This document shows positions 46,381-59,450 of a stretch of DNA of 64,000 bases, piece by piece. Position 1 is the stretch's first letter; each line of letters starts with the position of its first letter. The notes under the pieces are model-generated. The model worked only from the letters and a program-made list of their open reading frames with translations, searched no databases and was not told the origin of the DNA. Source of the DNA: Ischnura elegans (Eukaryota > Arthropoda > Insecta > Odonata > Coenagrionidae); the NCBI RefSeq assembly GCF_921293095.1, contig NC_060247.1, positions 115,091,111 through 115,155,110 on the forward strand. Direction: 5' to 3'. Both the position numbers and the translations under genes were made by a program.

Positions 46381-46955
46381 ATCACCTTAGGCAAAGTGGT
46401 GATCTGTAGATTTTTCCTCTCGATTAGCAGAACTTTTGAGAAAAGAAACATCATATTGATTTCATTGTTCTTTTTCTCCAGGATTAGAGGAGTGGGAAAA
46501 ACTATAATTTAAAAAAGACTTGGAGTACATATTTCACTTTAAGACAAAAATCGGGCCGTTGGGAATCACCAATTGGTACCTCTCTACTTTACCCTACGTC
46601 CAAATTTTCCTAAAATTGAATAATTCTCCATCATCATGTCATCACGCCATAAATCCTAGCCGTTTCCCTGAAAAAAAATAATAAACCCCCACCACCACAG
46701 GAATCTTATCAAGTTCCTAGTGATTGCATAACATCAACGTTGGTCATGTGTCACTGATGCTAAATATACGCTTTTACCTGTTGATGGATCTGTGAAGCGA
46801 AGCGCGTCGAACGCACGTAAATAATTTTGAAAGAGGTAAACAACCTTTTATTTCAAAATAATGAATGTGTTCGCGAAACTGCTTTCCTTGAATCGACTAC
46901 GAATATGCTCAATGCAATGAAGGAGGATTGGTGGGAGTTCCGATTTAATTTCATC
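46381..46955. other. Non-coding stretch
   Basis: Nothing recognisable. Confidence 0.5.
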
Positions 46956-47480
46956 TTGATCAGAGTGGGTGGTGTGGGTAGGCGAGAGCCATTCCTCTAG
47001 CCGGGAAGGCATCCGATTGGCGTGTGCTCACGGCCGTGCGTTGTCGAGCGCGTGTCCATGCGAGGTATCGAGTTTCTCGTCTCGCGGTGGTCATTCGCGG
47101 GTGGGTCGAATCGCGCGACCGTGGCGCCTCCGCGTGGCTCCGGCCTCGAGTCGCCGCCACCGACCGGCGAGAGGGATCGAAACGGTTGGCTGCCCCCTCT
47201 CGTCTTCCATCGGTCGTCGTCTATATATGCATCGAGTGAGAACAGAATCATTTGCTCTCATTTCCCACGAGACGCCTTCTCCCGTCGATCCCCCCTCTCC
47301 CCCTCCCGCATTTTGAGTGACGAGTGGGACACGGCATTCGTGGCCATTCATCACGATCCGGTTCCTCTTGGCTCCATTTCAAATTCGGTCCTCCTCCTCT
47401 TATTTCTTAGTCGTCCCTCCGTGGAAAGTGATAGCCCTCGGTCGCATTCTTTGCCTGCCGTTCCTCGGTCGGACGTCTCT
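46956..47480 (+). promoter_or_regulatory. CpG-rich island with core-promoter-like TATA
   Basis: A dense CpG block of about 500 bp. It contains CTATATATGC (TATA-like, 47221-47230) with a possible initiator TCATTTG 28 bp downstream (A at 47250), a normal TATA-to-start distance. Overlapping open frames on both strands (up to 154 codons) follow from base composition. If real, the transcript would run rightward, but I see no first exon that I can confirm. Confidence 0.35.
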
Positions 47481-49206
47481 AATTGAAGGATGAATCTGTG
47501 GGGCTGCGTCTTGTTTCCTACCCTCCATTTCTCCTTTTCCTCCTTTACCCCAACCAAATCTTGGTCTCTGCTTACAATAAAGTATTCATAGCTCCTAAAA
47601 ATATACGATAGACCTGGAGAGATCCTTTTTCGAACGGAGGCGTCTATAATTTCGTTTTTACCTCGAATTATGAGGTCGTTTTCTCAGGCCCGTAGTCGTA
47701 ATTCAGGAAATGACCTTCGTGAATGCATATTCTCCTCATTCGGTCATTCACTAGTACACTAAACACAAAATAAAAAGTGAGTTTCCGCCCAAATTATATG
47801 AGGTGATGACGTCATAAGCCTAATGTTTCATTTTCTCGATCAGAAAGAACTTATCAGTGGGGGATGGAACCGCTGTCAAGTAAGTGGAAGTAACAACAAA
47901 CCACACGAACCCCATGCACGTTACCTAGAAGTGGCAGAGACGCAGGGAAATATTTAGGCGTGAATTGTTGATAGGTTCAATTTATCTGTGATAGGATTAA
48001 GTCTGGCCAGTGTGGCACTCCACCGTCACTCGGAGGAGAACCGCTCGATCTCGGGCAAGGAAATTTTACCATTGATAAATTTTATTTTAAAATTACGGCG
48101 GGACGAAATCCTTGTTATAGGAGCGATAATTTCAATTAGTTTCCCAAGTTACTGCTATTGATCAGGTGTTCATGTAATTTATCTAACTTTGGTGCGAAAT
48201 TTCATTTCAAAATTTGGTTCGTAATGAGTTAAGATATGAATATATGCATATTAAAATTTCACCTTCCGCGGGGTATAATTCTGGGAGAAATTTTGTTTGA
48301 TAATTCCTCTAAAAATTAAGCATGGAATGTGAGACTTAAATGGTGCTCAATCCCTCTCTCTAGCGCCACCCATTCGATTCCTCAGACATTTGATGAGTCA
48401 GCGTGGTGTTCAGTTCGGAGGAGCGATTGATTTTTCTTTGTTTCACAATCACATTGGAATTCCGGTCGATATGTGATTCCTACTCCTTGTGCTCTGCTTT
48501 ATGGCGCACTAGTCTCTCTGCGACTTGGGTTAATTTTCGTAGCTTGTTCATTTGCTCCAAAATAAATTTCAGCTGACATCTTGGGAAATAAATGTTTTCT
48601 ATACGCTCCACCAATGGCTCCTGCCCCCGTCAGCCTTCTGCAACGTCTCTGTTCTGAAGGACTCCCTTTATGGAGACCGTCTTGAAAACAGTCACCTTCT
48701 CTGTTCTTCTTCTCTCATCTTCTTAAATGCCTCCCGATCGCATATTCAAGGCTTTCTTTCGGTAAGACGTCAGTCATTTGCGGACTGAGCAAATTTTTTT
48801 AAACGGAATTACGTTAATCAAAGACTGTGTCAATCCGGTTTGTTTTTACCTTTCTATTTCGCTCATTGTTTTGTCCAATGCGCTCTAGTAGTTTCATGAT
48901 TTGGAGCATGATGAACCGCATTAGGATTAATGTGGATTTTATCCTTATGAAAATTAAACATTTGCATTATTTTGCGGCTTCATAATTTATTTTTGACGAT
49001 GTCTTTACTGCATTTGAGAAAGATATAACGATGGAGAAGTCTCTCGCGATCAATCAATTTCATAAAAGGGCAATCTGTCTAGCGATTCTTGTTATCGTTC
49101 GCTAATATTGCCGGATAATAATTATTTACATATATCCCATGATTCATACGATATGTAGTATTTGTAACAGTTGTTTGTTGCCTGATCACCATAGAATGTT
49201 TTATTT
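47481..49206. other. Non-coding stretch
   Basis: Includes a cAMP-response element TGACGTCA at 47807-47814. No gene recognised. Confidence 0.45.
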
Positions 49207-49300
49207 GCCGGGTGGAGAAAAATTGATTCCCGAAGTTTTAACCCTGGATAGCTGATCCCAGTGTGAAGTAAAATTACCAATGATGTTTAGGTCAGAAACT
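49207..49300. mobile_element. Mariner-like MITE fragment
   Basis: GGGTGGAGAAAAATTGATTC, then GAAGTTTTAACCCTGGATAG, then AATTACCAATGATGTTTAGG parallel the right half of the MITE at 59224-59450 read on the minus strand. The opposite end was not found, so this is a truncated copy. Confidence 0.65.
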
Positions 49301-52300
49301 TCATATGCATTCGCCGTGAATTTTCCATGATAGTTTGCTCGGTTCCATTTCATAATTTGATCTTTGGTCAGTAATAGGCGTTCGCAGCGGTTGCAGTCGG
49401 CAATGTTTGCTTTTTCGAAGGACTTTCCCCCAAGTACCTCCCATGGGTGAATCATCCCCAGGTTTCCTGGCTGCCTCGTCCCTCAACCCTCTAACCATCT
49501 TTCTTGTACTTTATGTACCAAATGAGGAGTCAATTGGTTCCTCTGCCAGTGGTTCGGCAGGTTAATTGCCTTCTTCGGCCCTTCGAAAGTCTTCGGACTA
49601 ATTCAATAATCATGGAAAAATTGCCATCCTTTTGAAAAGTGTACCATGCTTGAAGGATGGTTGTTTTTCCATGCTTGCCAATGTAGTTAAAATTTTGAAA
49701 TTTTTTTTTTTACCGAAGGTGAGGAGGAAGTCTTATTTCTGTGTATGTTGGTTGAGATTAATATTATTAAAGTAGGGATTCAGGGGATGGCTTTTGAGTT
49801 GACTGTTGATGCCCGCGTGTTCATTGTGAGAACGGGCTAGGAGACGTCTGATTGGCTGGAAGGCACAGCTCCCTCCCCCCCTACCCACCCACATGGGCAT
49901 TCCGACGTCGCCGCCTTATCGCTATTTTTGGATTTCCTTGGTCGACTTCGGACGGGTCAGGTTTAAAGCCTTATCGATTGTCCCTTCAACGGCTCTCTTC
50001 TTCCACTGTGCGCCTCTTGTAATAATTGTTCGGTGCCGCTACTCTTGAGAGAATAGAAGTCTGTAATATGAATGTCCAGCAAGTACTTCCATCGTCCGTT
50101 CACTTGCCATTCCGTTTATAAACGCCGTGGTTGGAATTTCATCGTGGCGTTCGCAAACAATAGTTTCGTCAAATCCTCCTCAGGAAAATTAATTCGAGGA
50201 ATGTTATTTAGTACCTATTCCTTCTGAATAGTTGTTTCTTTTAAGCTTGTGGTCTAATTTTGTGGGTGTGTGTTTTTTAATACAACACGAAGGAAGAGTT
50301 GGGTACTCATTGGAAATTAAGTTCGGAGCGAAGTTTGTTACACAGTTCATAGTGAAATTGGATATTCCTTCGTGGGAGATAACATTAATGCGTCTTAGCT
50401 ATCATGGTTAATTTTTAGCTTAGTTATCTGGCCTTATATCTTTTTGGATGACATGTATGGGGTCTATTGCTAATAGGTTCCATTAAAGAAAGGAGTACAG
50501 TCGTGGGTGTGTAGCGCTGCGCTGTTACTCTTTGTGTTTGACGGTCGGCTACAGTACAAAGAATGAGAGAAAGAGGTAAAAAAGTTATTTTGGGCGTGGA
50601 CAGCAGGAGATATAATGGTCGGATAAGGATCGATAAAGTTAATCTGGGATACAAAGGATAACAAAATAGATGGACAGTTTTTGGATGGCATTCGATGGAA
50701 AATAAATGATTGAATATTGCGTGGCAATTTATAAATCGTTTAATTATGTTTTGATCCGGTGTTTACTGTTTGGTCGCCTTCCAGGCTGTCCTTATTTTCT
50801 CCTCCCCACTTTGACTGTGACTTGAGACCTCAGACGAGTGGTTAAAGCATGCTCAAGGGGTGCACGTGGAACATCATGTGCTGTGGCTACTTTTCATCCC
50901 GCCGATTATTCCATCACCTTCTCCACTAGCTGATTGATGACCCGATGAGAAATTACCCCCCAGCGATCCCGAGTTTTTCAGGTGAAGGAAGGGAAACGTT
51001 TGATATGAGCAAAATGGCCGTTTGAAACCAAAGAAACAAAAATACCAAGTAAAATACATAAGGCAGAAAATCCAAACTCCAATTAAAGTTGAAGGGAAAA
51101 ATATCTCCCGAATTTGTTTTCCATTGTCTCTCATCTACGGGGAAGAGAGGAAGTATTTAAATGAAAGGTGGTTGCACTTGACGGAAGGAAGTGTTTACCC
51201 GCCGTGGGAAGGCTAGAGAAGCACTCGATGGTCTTAAGCAATCATCAATAGGGATGAGAACAGGTGTTTACTCCCCGAGGGCTGGGCTAAGAGGCACTCT
51301 CAGCCTAGTCTGCGGCAGTTTAACACCTGTTCCATCCAACTTTCATTGACATTTGTATCTCTTGTATTCGTACATATTCTCGTAAGCAAAGTTAATGGAA
51401 TACTGATTAAAATACGGATTGTACACCGTCTGATGCATTTCTTGATAGTGATGAATCTGGTATTAGTCGCGTTAAGCTTAGGACTTGTACCCTGCAGAGA
51501 TTTTCTTAGCGTAGGTGAAACGGGTGAATAGTCATGAATTAATGATAGGGAGGGGAAGAAAGATAGTGACATAGAGATAAACACAATTGCCTCGTTGAAT
51601 GAAATTGTTTTACTGCAATAAAAGTTATAAAAACCTTGTGGAGGAAAAATTCTGTTCTTTAAATTTGGTAAAATTTAACTTAAATTGGATGAAAACCAAC
51701 CCAGAAATCGTTTCACGCAAAAAGCCTTCCCCAGTGTTCGTATTAACTGCACTTGAAATATATTCTGCATATTTCATGGTTGTATCGCTTTTATTTTCCT
51801 TTTTTGCAGAAAATTTTAAGTCAACTGTGAAGGGGTACAAATAACCTTAAAAATTATTTTCGCGAAAATATTTCCTTAGGGTGCCGATGCGTGGTCGAAC
51901 GCATGATCATGTGTTTTCCGTAAAAGCACGCTGACTGTGTTTGAGTTTTTGAGTCGTGAAAGTAGAATTGATAGTTTGAGGCGTGATTTGGCGAAATTGC
52001 TTCATGTTAAAAGTAAAAAAGAAAATCTTTGTATATTCAGCTGACGATGTCGCACAGCTACGAAAGTGGTTGTTATTAAAATCATATGGGAAATTCACAA
52101 AGTTTTTTATTTAGCAATCGTGAAAATAGGGTGAAATATTTCCCTAACTTTCTTTCCGCATCATTCTGTGGGATTAGGGGCGGAGTTGCAGCGGATCACA
52201 TGCGCTCTATTTACTGAGTAGCCAGTTCCGCGGTGGATGTGGACTAATTGTAAGACAACGAGAGTCCTCGTTCTGGGAGGGCGTTCTTCCACACTGACGA

Positions 52301-53039
52301 CTCACCTATCTGACAGATCAGACGACATTTGACATCCTAGGGTTCCGCTTATCGAAATATGTAGAACGTGCCGGGGCTAGCCATTGTCATACTTATCTTA
52401 TAAATAATGATTTTGCTTTTTATTTACATTCTTACAATGCTTGGTGTCAACGGTTCTAGGAAATTAACGTTAAATATTGGTCGGTAAAAATTTATTCCAA
52501 TATTTAATGTAATCGATGATTTTTAACTGTTTTAGTGTTATATTTGTTTTAACATATTCGTTAATTTTCATTAACTTTGAATTCGAAAATTAGAAAATAT
52601 ACCATTGTATGGATAATTGTATTATATTATGTACAATTTATATCGTGCATTAGTGGGAGTAGTCGCTAAAAATAGTGCTTCAAACAAGTTTCATACATGA
52701 TGATTTTATTCTTGATTTACGCCGCAAGGACATCAGCAGAGTATCGCGAATGAATTGCCTTCGAAGAACCGAGGTTTGAATGACAAAATGATGTTTTAGG
52801 ATAATAAACGAATAGAAATTAGCTGAAATTTTGCGTGGTATTGATGAGACGAACGAATTATCACGTGAAATCATTCAAAGTTCTCTCGGAATCCTGGCGA
52901 GAGTTCTCGTTGTCTTCGCTAGGATATCCAGAGACAGCCCGCCGTGAGAATGAGTGTGATGTTCTGCGAAGTCTTGGCTGGCGCGTGTTGGCCACGCGGT
53001 GGCAAATATCGAGCGATCCGGCGGGCGCGGGCGAAATAA
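49301..53039. other. Long non-coding stretch
   Basis: No gene or repeat recognised. 49860-49900 has a C-rich string and 50820-51010 a mildly structured segment. Confidence 0.45.
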
Positions 53040-53222
53040 TTGAGAGGTCGTGGGAATCGACGTCACTCCCCTGAGAAATGACGGAACAACAAGGCCGCCG
53101 CCGACGCGGATTGGGTTTCTGGAGCGCCTCCGTGACTCAATCGACGGCGGCGCCTCGGTCGCGGGCAGTGTTCTCTTCGCGGCAGTCGCCTCCGAAATAC
53201 ATTTAAGGAGCCTCCCCTCCAT
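53040..53222. other. Short CpG-rich island
   Basis: Dense CpG with GCCGCCGCCGACGCGG-like strings. Open on both strands; no recognised product. Possible regulatory island. Confidence 0.35.
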
Positions 53223-55511
53223 TCTAATGATTATTCGACTTACGGATAATCAGCGCTATCCCCCCCCCCGTTCAATGATATTATGGACTACTAAGGTTAG
53301 CCTTTACCGGCTGAAAAATATCCTTTGGGTGGAAATGAATAATTGTTCTTTGTACCTGAAAAGGGTGCTAGTTCGTGGGTACTCAACGATTACCACGTTC
53401 ATTTTTCTACAATCTCAGTATATCGTTTGTACTTTTGCAGAGTAACTGTCAGTGCTACGGCATCTTTGGCAATTTTTCCTGGGTGCCCGTCTTTTTCTAT
53501 GACTCATGGCTCTTCCTACATTTATTTGAGCAGGCAAATTAAAGGTGATCATAGTACACGACGTTTTAAGTAGCACCCACCCGACCCGTGCAATCATTTC
53601 CTACTTGGGCCAGTTATTATTGAAGAAACTTTTAGGGAGTGTTTTACGTTTTTTTTTTCATTTGAGACTCGCCTTCATCAATTTTATAGTGTTTATATAG
53701 CTCATTGATTGCTCGTTAATCATCTCGAAGGATTATGCGTAGCGCGAATGGTTGTGCCGAATAGATTTCAGATTTCGGGCCTGCATTACAGAATTACGAG
53801 ATCTTACGAAGATTACCAGATTACAGATCTTACGAGAATATGCTTCTTTGATCTGGAAATTTTAGCATTTTGAATTAATGTGAAGCCTTCGAAAAGGGTC
53901 GCCGTCATGTCTACAGATTTATAAGACCATTAGCTCAGTCATTTAATGACTACTCCCGTCAGACATTTAATATTTCCTTGTATCAGTAGTCTTTGCATAC
54001 CCCTAGCTGCTCCTGTTGTCATGTTCAGAGGCAACTGCGCCATCAATGTGTCGTTAATGCTGAAGTGATTGCTTCTGTCTATTTTTCGAAAGCCAATTTT
54101 AATGTAGGCGTACCTTTACTTCGATTTTTGCCGCGATTACGGGGTTGCTACAAGGTTCTCACTCCCTTGGAACTCAATGAGTTCGGCTGTTTTCTGATAT
54201 GCGTTTATTTTGTCGTGGGAAATTGAATGTAATTTATGGTTTGAATTTTGATAGAAATTAATACCTTATATTTTTAGCCACTCTATTTTATTTCTTCGCG
54301 TCAACATCGAAGACGCCTTATTCTTGTCTTTAATTTGTTGTTTTCATCGTCATTTATTCGATCGCTATTCGTGAACATAGAAGGACATATTTGTGCGCTA
54401 AAGTGTTGTTTTTGCTATTGTTTGCGTTCGATTTCGGTATCTGAGTTCAAAAAGGCTCATTGGAAGGCGTTTTTCCTACCTCTCGATAATTTCCTTGAGC
54501 GAGGCTCTCATGTACACGTAATTTATGCATCGATTCTTGGCCTCCCTCATTGAGTGTCTCCCCTAACACTTCTCTAAGTTGATGGGCACCTCTTAGCTTG
54601 AACGGATTCTTCAGAGAGCAGAAGCTTTTGTGGTTGAGATTGTGTACCCTATCATGTTTGAAGCAGGCGGTGAAAATGTACCGTTGAGGTTGTATCGCTC
54701 GGAGCCATGCGACGTTCATGAATCTCAAACCGATTCAGTTCGAGGAAGTTAAAAGAGACAACAACATCGTGTATAATTAAGGAGAATAATTGAGTTACAT
54801 TGTATTCTCTCCTGCTCTTCCTAGTATTTCCTCATTACGTACTAGCTTAGCAGTGAGCATTAATTAGGTATCTGAGCCAATTGTACGTAATAGTGCAGTT
54901 ATTCCTCATGCAGACCACTAGTTGGCCAAAATGACTTCGGCCTGCGTGTTTTAATTTTGGTCGTCCGGTATCTTCGATTGCCCATTTGTCCGTCGGGACC
55001 CGTTCGTGACTCGTGCGCCGGTGTGGGTGCGCGTGTCACGGGTTGACGCAAGAGGCGTGTCTGACCGCCGCCACCGCTATATCCGCCGCGCTCTAAGTTA
55101 AGACTCCCGTGTCACTCACGTCCGTGGCACGTTGCCCATTCTTCGATATAGGAATGGTGTGAGAGCTAATAAAGGCCTCACTGCCCTACACAATGTGCGC
55201 GCTTCCGTTGTAAGCAATGTAGAAATTCCAGCCGTGGCATCCTCCGAACGTCTTAACGTACTGAAACTTGCAGATGCGGCGGTTACTTCCAAGTTAATGC
55301 GTTTTCTGTTGTGTCGGTATTGTTGAAACGATGGATTTCATGGGTTTAGAATGTATAGCTTATTTTTTTTAAAATTTTTTCTCTTTGAATTAACTTCTTG
55401 TTCTAAAGTCCATCTGGAAGAGCTTGTTTGAATAATAAATATGGACAATACCCGATTAGAATTCGTTTTCAGGAATAGAATTAGAGAATTTCGTGCCAAT
55501 GATTATGTATC
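53223..55511. other. Non-coding stretch with minor CpG patch
   Basis: 54980-55120 is CpG-rich with CTATATCC followed about 35 bp later by TCACTCA, a weak core-promoter resemblance. A short AGATTAC/GATCTTACGA alternating repeat lies at 53785-53835. Confidence 0.4.
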
Positions 55512-55595
55512 TTCGATATTGATCATCTTTGCTTCGATGTTGATCATCGTTTCTTCGGTGTCGTTCATCTTTCATTCGATGTCGATAATCGTTGC
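55512..55595. repeat. 21-bp minisatellite, four copies
   Basis: Four consecutive 21-bp units start with TTCG at 55512, 55533, 55554 and 55575, each of the form TTCGATGTTGATCATCGTTTC with substitutions. The period is a multiple of three and the repeat lies in an 81-codon frame (55441-55686), so it would encode a hydrophobic seven-residue repeat (for example SMLIIVS). I do not believe it is a gene. Confidence 0.9.
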
Positions 55596-56755
55596 TTCGT
55601 TGGGCATTACATTCCTTTCATCGGGGGTGCAATTCTTTAAACCACGGGTTTTTGGAATCATCCTCCTTTCGTGTTTGCCAACGTGAATCAGGAGGTCGTT
55701 CCACTAACAGCTAACCGTGTCGCCTTCGTCCCACTTAGAGTTGCTATCTCAATTTCGATCAGCTGGGCTTGGTTTTGTGGTCGATATTCCAATCGATTAA
55801 TTCTTATGATTCGTCATGAGTTCGCCTACGATTTGTTTGAACCCGGTGAGGATTAATTCACCTCCAGGATTTTTCCTCTTGTTGTAGTATTTCTTCGGAT
55901 TGGAAGGTATGAGTCCTCGTAATGGAGGAGTTGGAATATTAAGGGTTCAAGTGCAATGGGTGCAGGTGATCGTTGAAAGTGTTGTACCGAGTGAAGAGAG
56001 GTGCGTGATGTGAGGGATTGGAAACTGTTTTGGCCACTTTTCTAGGATATCGGGAAAACTGGGGAATTGCGTAATGATGTGCTGGTGAAAACATTTTCTG
56101 TAGAATCCAATTGAAATCTTCGATATTCGATCATCCACACCCTAACTATCCTATAAGGTGTTGATGCATAATTTTTAAAAAGTAATTTTTAAATCATAAA
56201 TTTGCTTTATTTATTTCAACGTTTTGTTGCTGCACTTTTCACATTTACCATAGAAAAATCCGTAAAATATGCAGATATTATCAAATATTCAGGCGTTGAA
56301 ATTTCAATTTCATGGTACATACTTGAGTGGCCATGTTTAACGCTGAGAGCGGTGGAATATCAGTTGAGGAGGATGATTATTGGCGAACAATTTTATAGGA
56401 TACGTTACCCGCACTCCCGGGCTGTAGAGAATGGGCCGGACGATAAAATTTTTTTGCGGTCGAATTTACCAATGGTTTTAGCAAAGGGACTTCTTAGGGG
56501 TCCCACGCCAGTCTGTTCACCGTTATCTTGATTCATGTTGCTAATTAGGGCGAATTTTAATCAGTTCTCCAAAACTGTACGCAGAGCAGCGATGAATGCA
56601 GAACAATCCATTTATTCTCAATATTTGCAATATTTCATTTGCAATCGCGAGCGGTATCATTGATAAGTTATGTATTCGATGAATCATGTCATCCCCAATA
56701 AACATTTCAGTTAGCAACCCTAATTGTAGTACATCTTCCCGTGAAATTCGGGTCG
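55596..56755. other. Non-coding stretch
   Basis: Nothing recognisable. Confidence 0.5.
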
Positions 56756-57360
56756 CTCGGTCTGTCAGCGACGTGAGTGGCGAGTTTATTAAACGCATTT
56801 ATTGGCAGAATGGAGATTTCTCTGTCGTAATGTTCGTGGATTTCGATTCTCACGTTCGGAAATCTTACTTCTTGATCGTGTCTTCGCCTTACCCTTCCCT
56901 GTCTGGTCGCAACCCTCTTCCATACCCTTGCTTTCTGTGTCGCTGTCCCCCCCTCCCTCCCTCCATCTCTCTAGGAGAGGGGGCGGGGCGTGGCCCCCTC
57001 CCCTTTCTTCGCGAGTCGCAAAAGTAGTCGTCAGGGTGCCTTCCCCCCCTCCCTCCCTTTCGCAGCCGTCGCTCCCCCCTTTTGGTGCGGGACCGGCAGA
57101 TGTTGAGGGGGTGGGGGGGTTTGAGGGTCAAGGGCGCGTCCTTGTCGGTCAAATTTCCCTCTCGCACTCACTCGGCTGCGTGCGGAAGCGTGTGTTCTGT
57201 GCGTGCCTTCCTCTTCTCGCCCTTTCATCGAACCAACTCTCCTCTGCCTGCTATTTAGACACTCAGGGCAGCTTTTCCATTCCAATCTATCGACCCTGTG
57301 GTGTGCGCATCAAAGAGTTGAAGCTGGGTTTATGGGGTCGAAGTTTACTTCTATAGCAGT
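56756..57360. other. CpG-rich island with C- and G-runs
   Basis: Alternating C-rich (CCCCCCCTCCCTCCC types, 56948 and 57044) and G-rich tracts (GGGGGTGGGGGGG at 57105) dominate. These could form G-quadruplexes or triplexes. Long overlapping open frames (184 codons plus, 92 codons minus) follow from composition. Confidence 0.4.
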
Positions 57361-58640
57361 CGGCTGTTGAGCTGGTGTCGTACGTGCGGACGGCTGCTGC
57401 CAAGCACTGCGTGGAGAATACGAATCGGTCGCGGTCTTGATTGAATCATTTAGCGAAGTTGAAGCAGTCCTACTGTGAACGCAGTTGGACTCGTTGGCAT
57501 TTTGATAGGCATATCTTAAGTGGCAAATGTTGATTTTGCCACGACGGCAAAAACATTAACTTTTTTCAATTTATTTGTTGGTTGGGGGTCAATGTTAAAT
57601 GTATCATAATGTCTTCATAAAGAAGAGGAGATGACATTATTTCTCGTCGCAACTACCAATTCTTTTTTTTTAAACTAATACTTTCACGAAGTGCATTGGC
57701 ACTCTATGGAGACTTCTGTGTAGATAGTGGAGGCGATATGTCTTTCTATAGCCACTACTAAAGCAGTCTCCTTCGATTTATAAAACTGACTTTTGACACC
57801 TTTCCTAGGATTCCCTCTACCATCCATTGCACACATACGGTGTGGGCATGGGGAATATGAAGAGCAGCCATCAGTCCGTACCGTTGAAGCTTGATTTTTG
57901 TTGCCACTCATGAGGAATTTTCGTCGGTTTTCAAAAATATCCGCGCCATGTCTATTAGTTTAGCGCATTCCATTTATTTGCAATATATATGCAGTAGGAT
58001 ATTTCTTAGGGTATATCCAAAAGTTAGGAGTTAGATTGATTACATCATCACAAATATAAATTTCGCGTGACAGTGATAATAACTGGTTATTTCTTCGTGA
58101 AATTCGGAAATGTTACCCGTCAGCGACAAGAGTTGTGACTTTTTATGCCTATTTACGTGGGCGGTGGATGACAAAACATCTAGTTGCCGCTTGAAAAATT
58201 CTCCATTGTAATATTCATGGGTGTGGGACTCAAAGAGCATATATTAACTTAAGCGCTCAAGGTGGCTGCGCAGTAACTTGAATCTCAGATCGGCGTTCAG
58301 ACTGCCAACTTCGGGTATTATCATAGGAAATTTAAAAATGTTGAAAGGGTAAATCCTAAAAAATAAATTTAATTAAAATCCTGATACCTCTCCTTAATCG
58401 TGGGTATATTTTCAATATTATACCATTGAGGTAAACTTTCCCTTCGAAATAAACAACATCTAAAGAGATGCTATCGTCGGAATCTGCCTATCAGATCCAA
58501 TCACGGATCAAGTTAAATGTGATGTTGACAGTTTAATCTAGTTCTCATGCACAGAAGCCGGAAATCGCTCCTGATTTTATCTTGCCGGACGTATGGAATG
58601 GTGCTTGGAGGAGGCAGACGACAGCTGAAGTTATGGACCC
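57361..58640. other. Non-coding stretch
   Basis: Nothing recognisable. Confidence 0.5.
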
Positions 58641-58719
58641 TCTGAGACCGTAGCTATGGAAGGAAGGATGGAAACCTGGCGAAGGCTTATGGCTACTTTG
58701 AATGAAAAGCTCCACGACT

Positions 58720-58882
58720 CAGCGTCACATTCGGCAGACGAAATGTTGTGCTTGAATTGTCCGCTGTACATTATTCAAAGAGAGATCGGGCTTCCTATGA
58801 AAACTTCTCCGCGTCGCTGGGATTCGAAACCCGGCCCACAGGGTAGGAAGGCGAAACACTAGTCACCATACCAACCGATATC
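58720..58882 (-). mobile_element. tRNA-derived SINE head, minus strand
   Basis: Read on the minus strand from 58878: GGTTGGTATGGTGACTAGTG (box A region), CGCCTTCCTACCCTGTGGG (anticodon-arm-like) and GGTTTCGAATCCC (box B, about 58820-58832). Spacing is tRNA-like. The body continues leftward with no clear end; the left boundary given is approximate. Confidence 0.65.
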
Positions 58883-59223
58883 TCTTTTCTTGCCTTTTCC
58901 TGTGGTTGCTTTCGAGTTACAAGGGCTATAGATGGCGATAGCTACCAAATGAAATCGACAACTCAAAGAAGATACCTGTATTTACTCATGCGTAGCCAGG
59001 AAAATTCTCAAATTTTCAATTGTAGAATGTTGCAAAAAGTACTGTAAAAGCTTTTCCTTGGTTCCTCTTGTACGGTGCAGAGAACTTATGCTTTGCGTTG
59101 AAATGCAGCTATTCCATACGTAAAATCAGGCGAGCATCGTCAATTGTCGGATGTCGCCATAAATCGAAGGCCAAAGGTGTGTGGTACGAATCCATGTCCC
59201 AATAGATTTCTGTGATTGCAATT
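58883..59223. other. Non-coding stretch
   Basis: Nothing recognisable. Confidence 0.5.
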
Positions 59224-59450
59224 CAGGTTGGAGAGAAATTGTTTCACGAAATTTTAACCGTAGATAGCTGATTCCAGTAGAAACCAAAATTTCTAATGCA
59301 AAAACTTAAAGCCAATCGGAGCGCCTGGCTTAAAGTTTCTGTAGTTAAAAAATGGTGCGTATTCGACCTAAACATAATTGGTAATTTTAGTTCCTTTTGG
59401 CATCAGCTATCCAGGGTTAATATTTCGTGACAAAATATTTCTCCACCCTG
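59224..59450. mobile_element. Mariner-like MITE, 227 bp
   Basis: The right end on the minus strand reads CAGGGTGGAGAAATATTTTG and the left end CAGGTTGGAGAGAAATTG. Further in, the arms share CACGAAAT, TTAACC and GGATAGCTGATGCC (left copy TAGATAGCTGATTCC), so the TIRs extend about 50 bp. TA follows the right end; the left flank is TT, perhaps mutated. The terminal CAGGGTG and TA flank suggest Tc1/mariner. A partial relative is at 49207-49300. Confidence 0.7.

Noticed and set aside
47022..47486. 154-codon frame and overlapping frames in a CpG island
   Set aside because: Several phases on both strands are open at once, as expected from GC content; no homology recognised.
56802..57356. 184-codon plus-strand open frame
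   Set aside because: Low-complexity Ser/Pro/Leu from C-rich tracts; competing open frame on the other strand.
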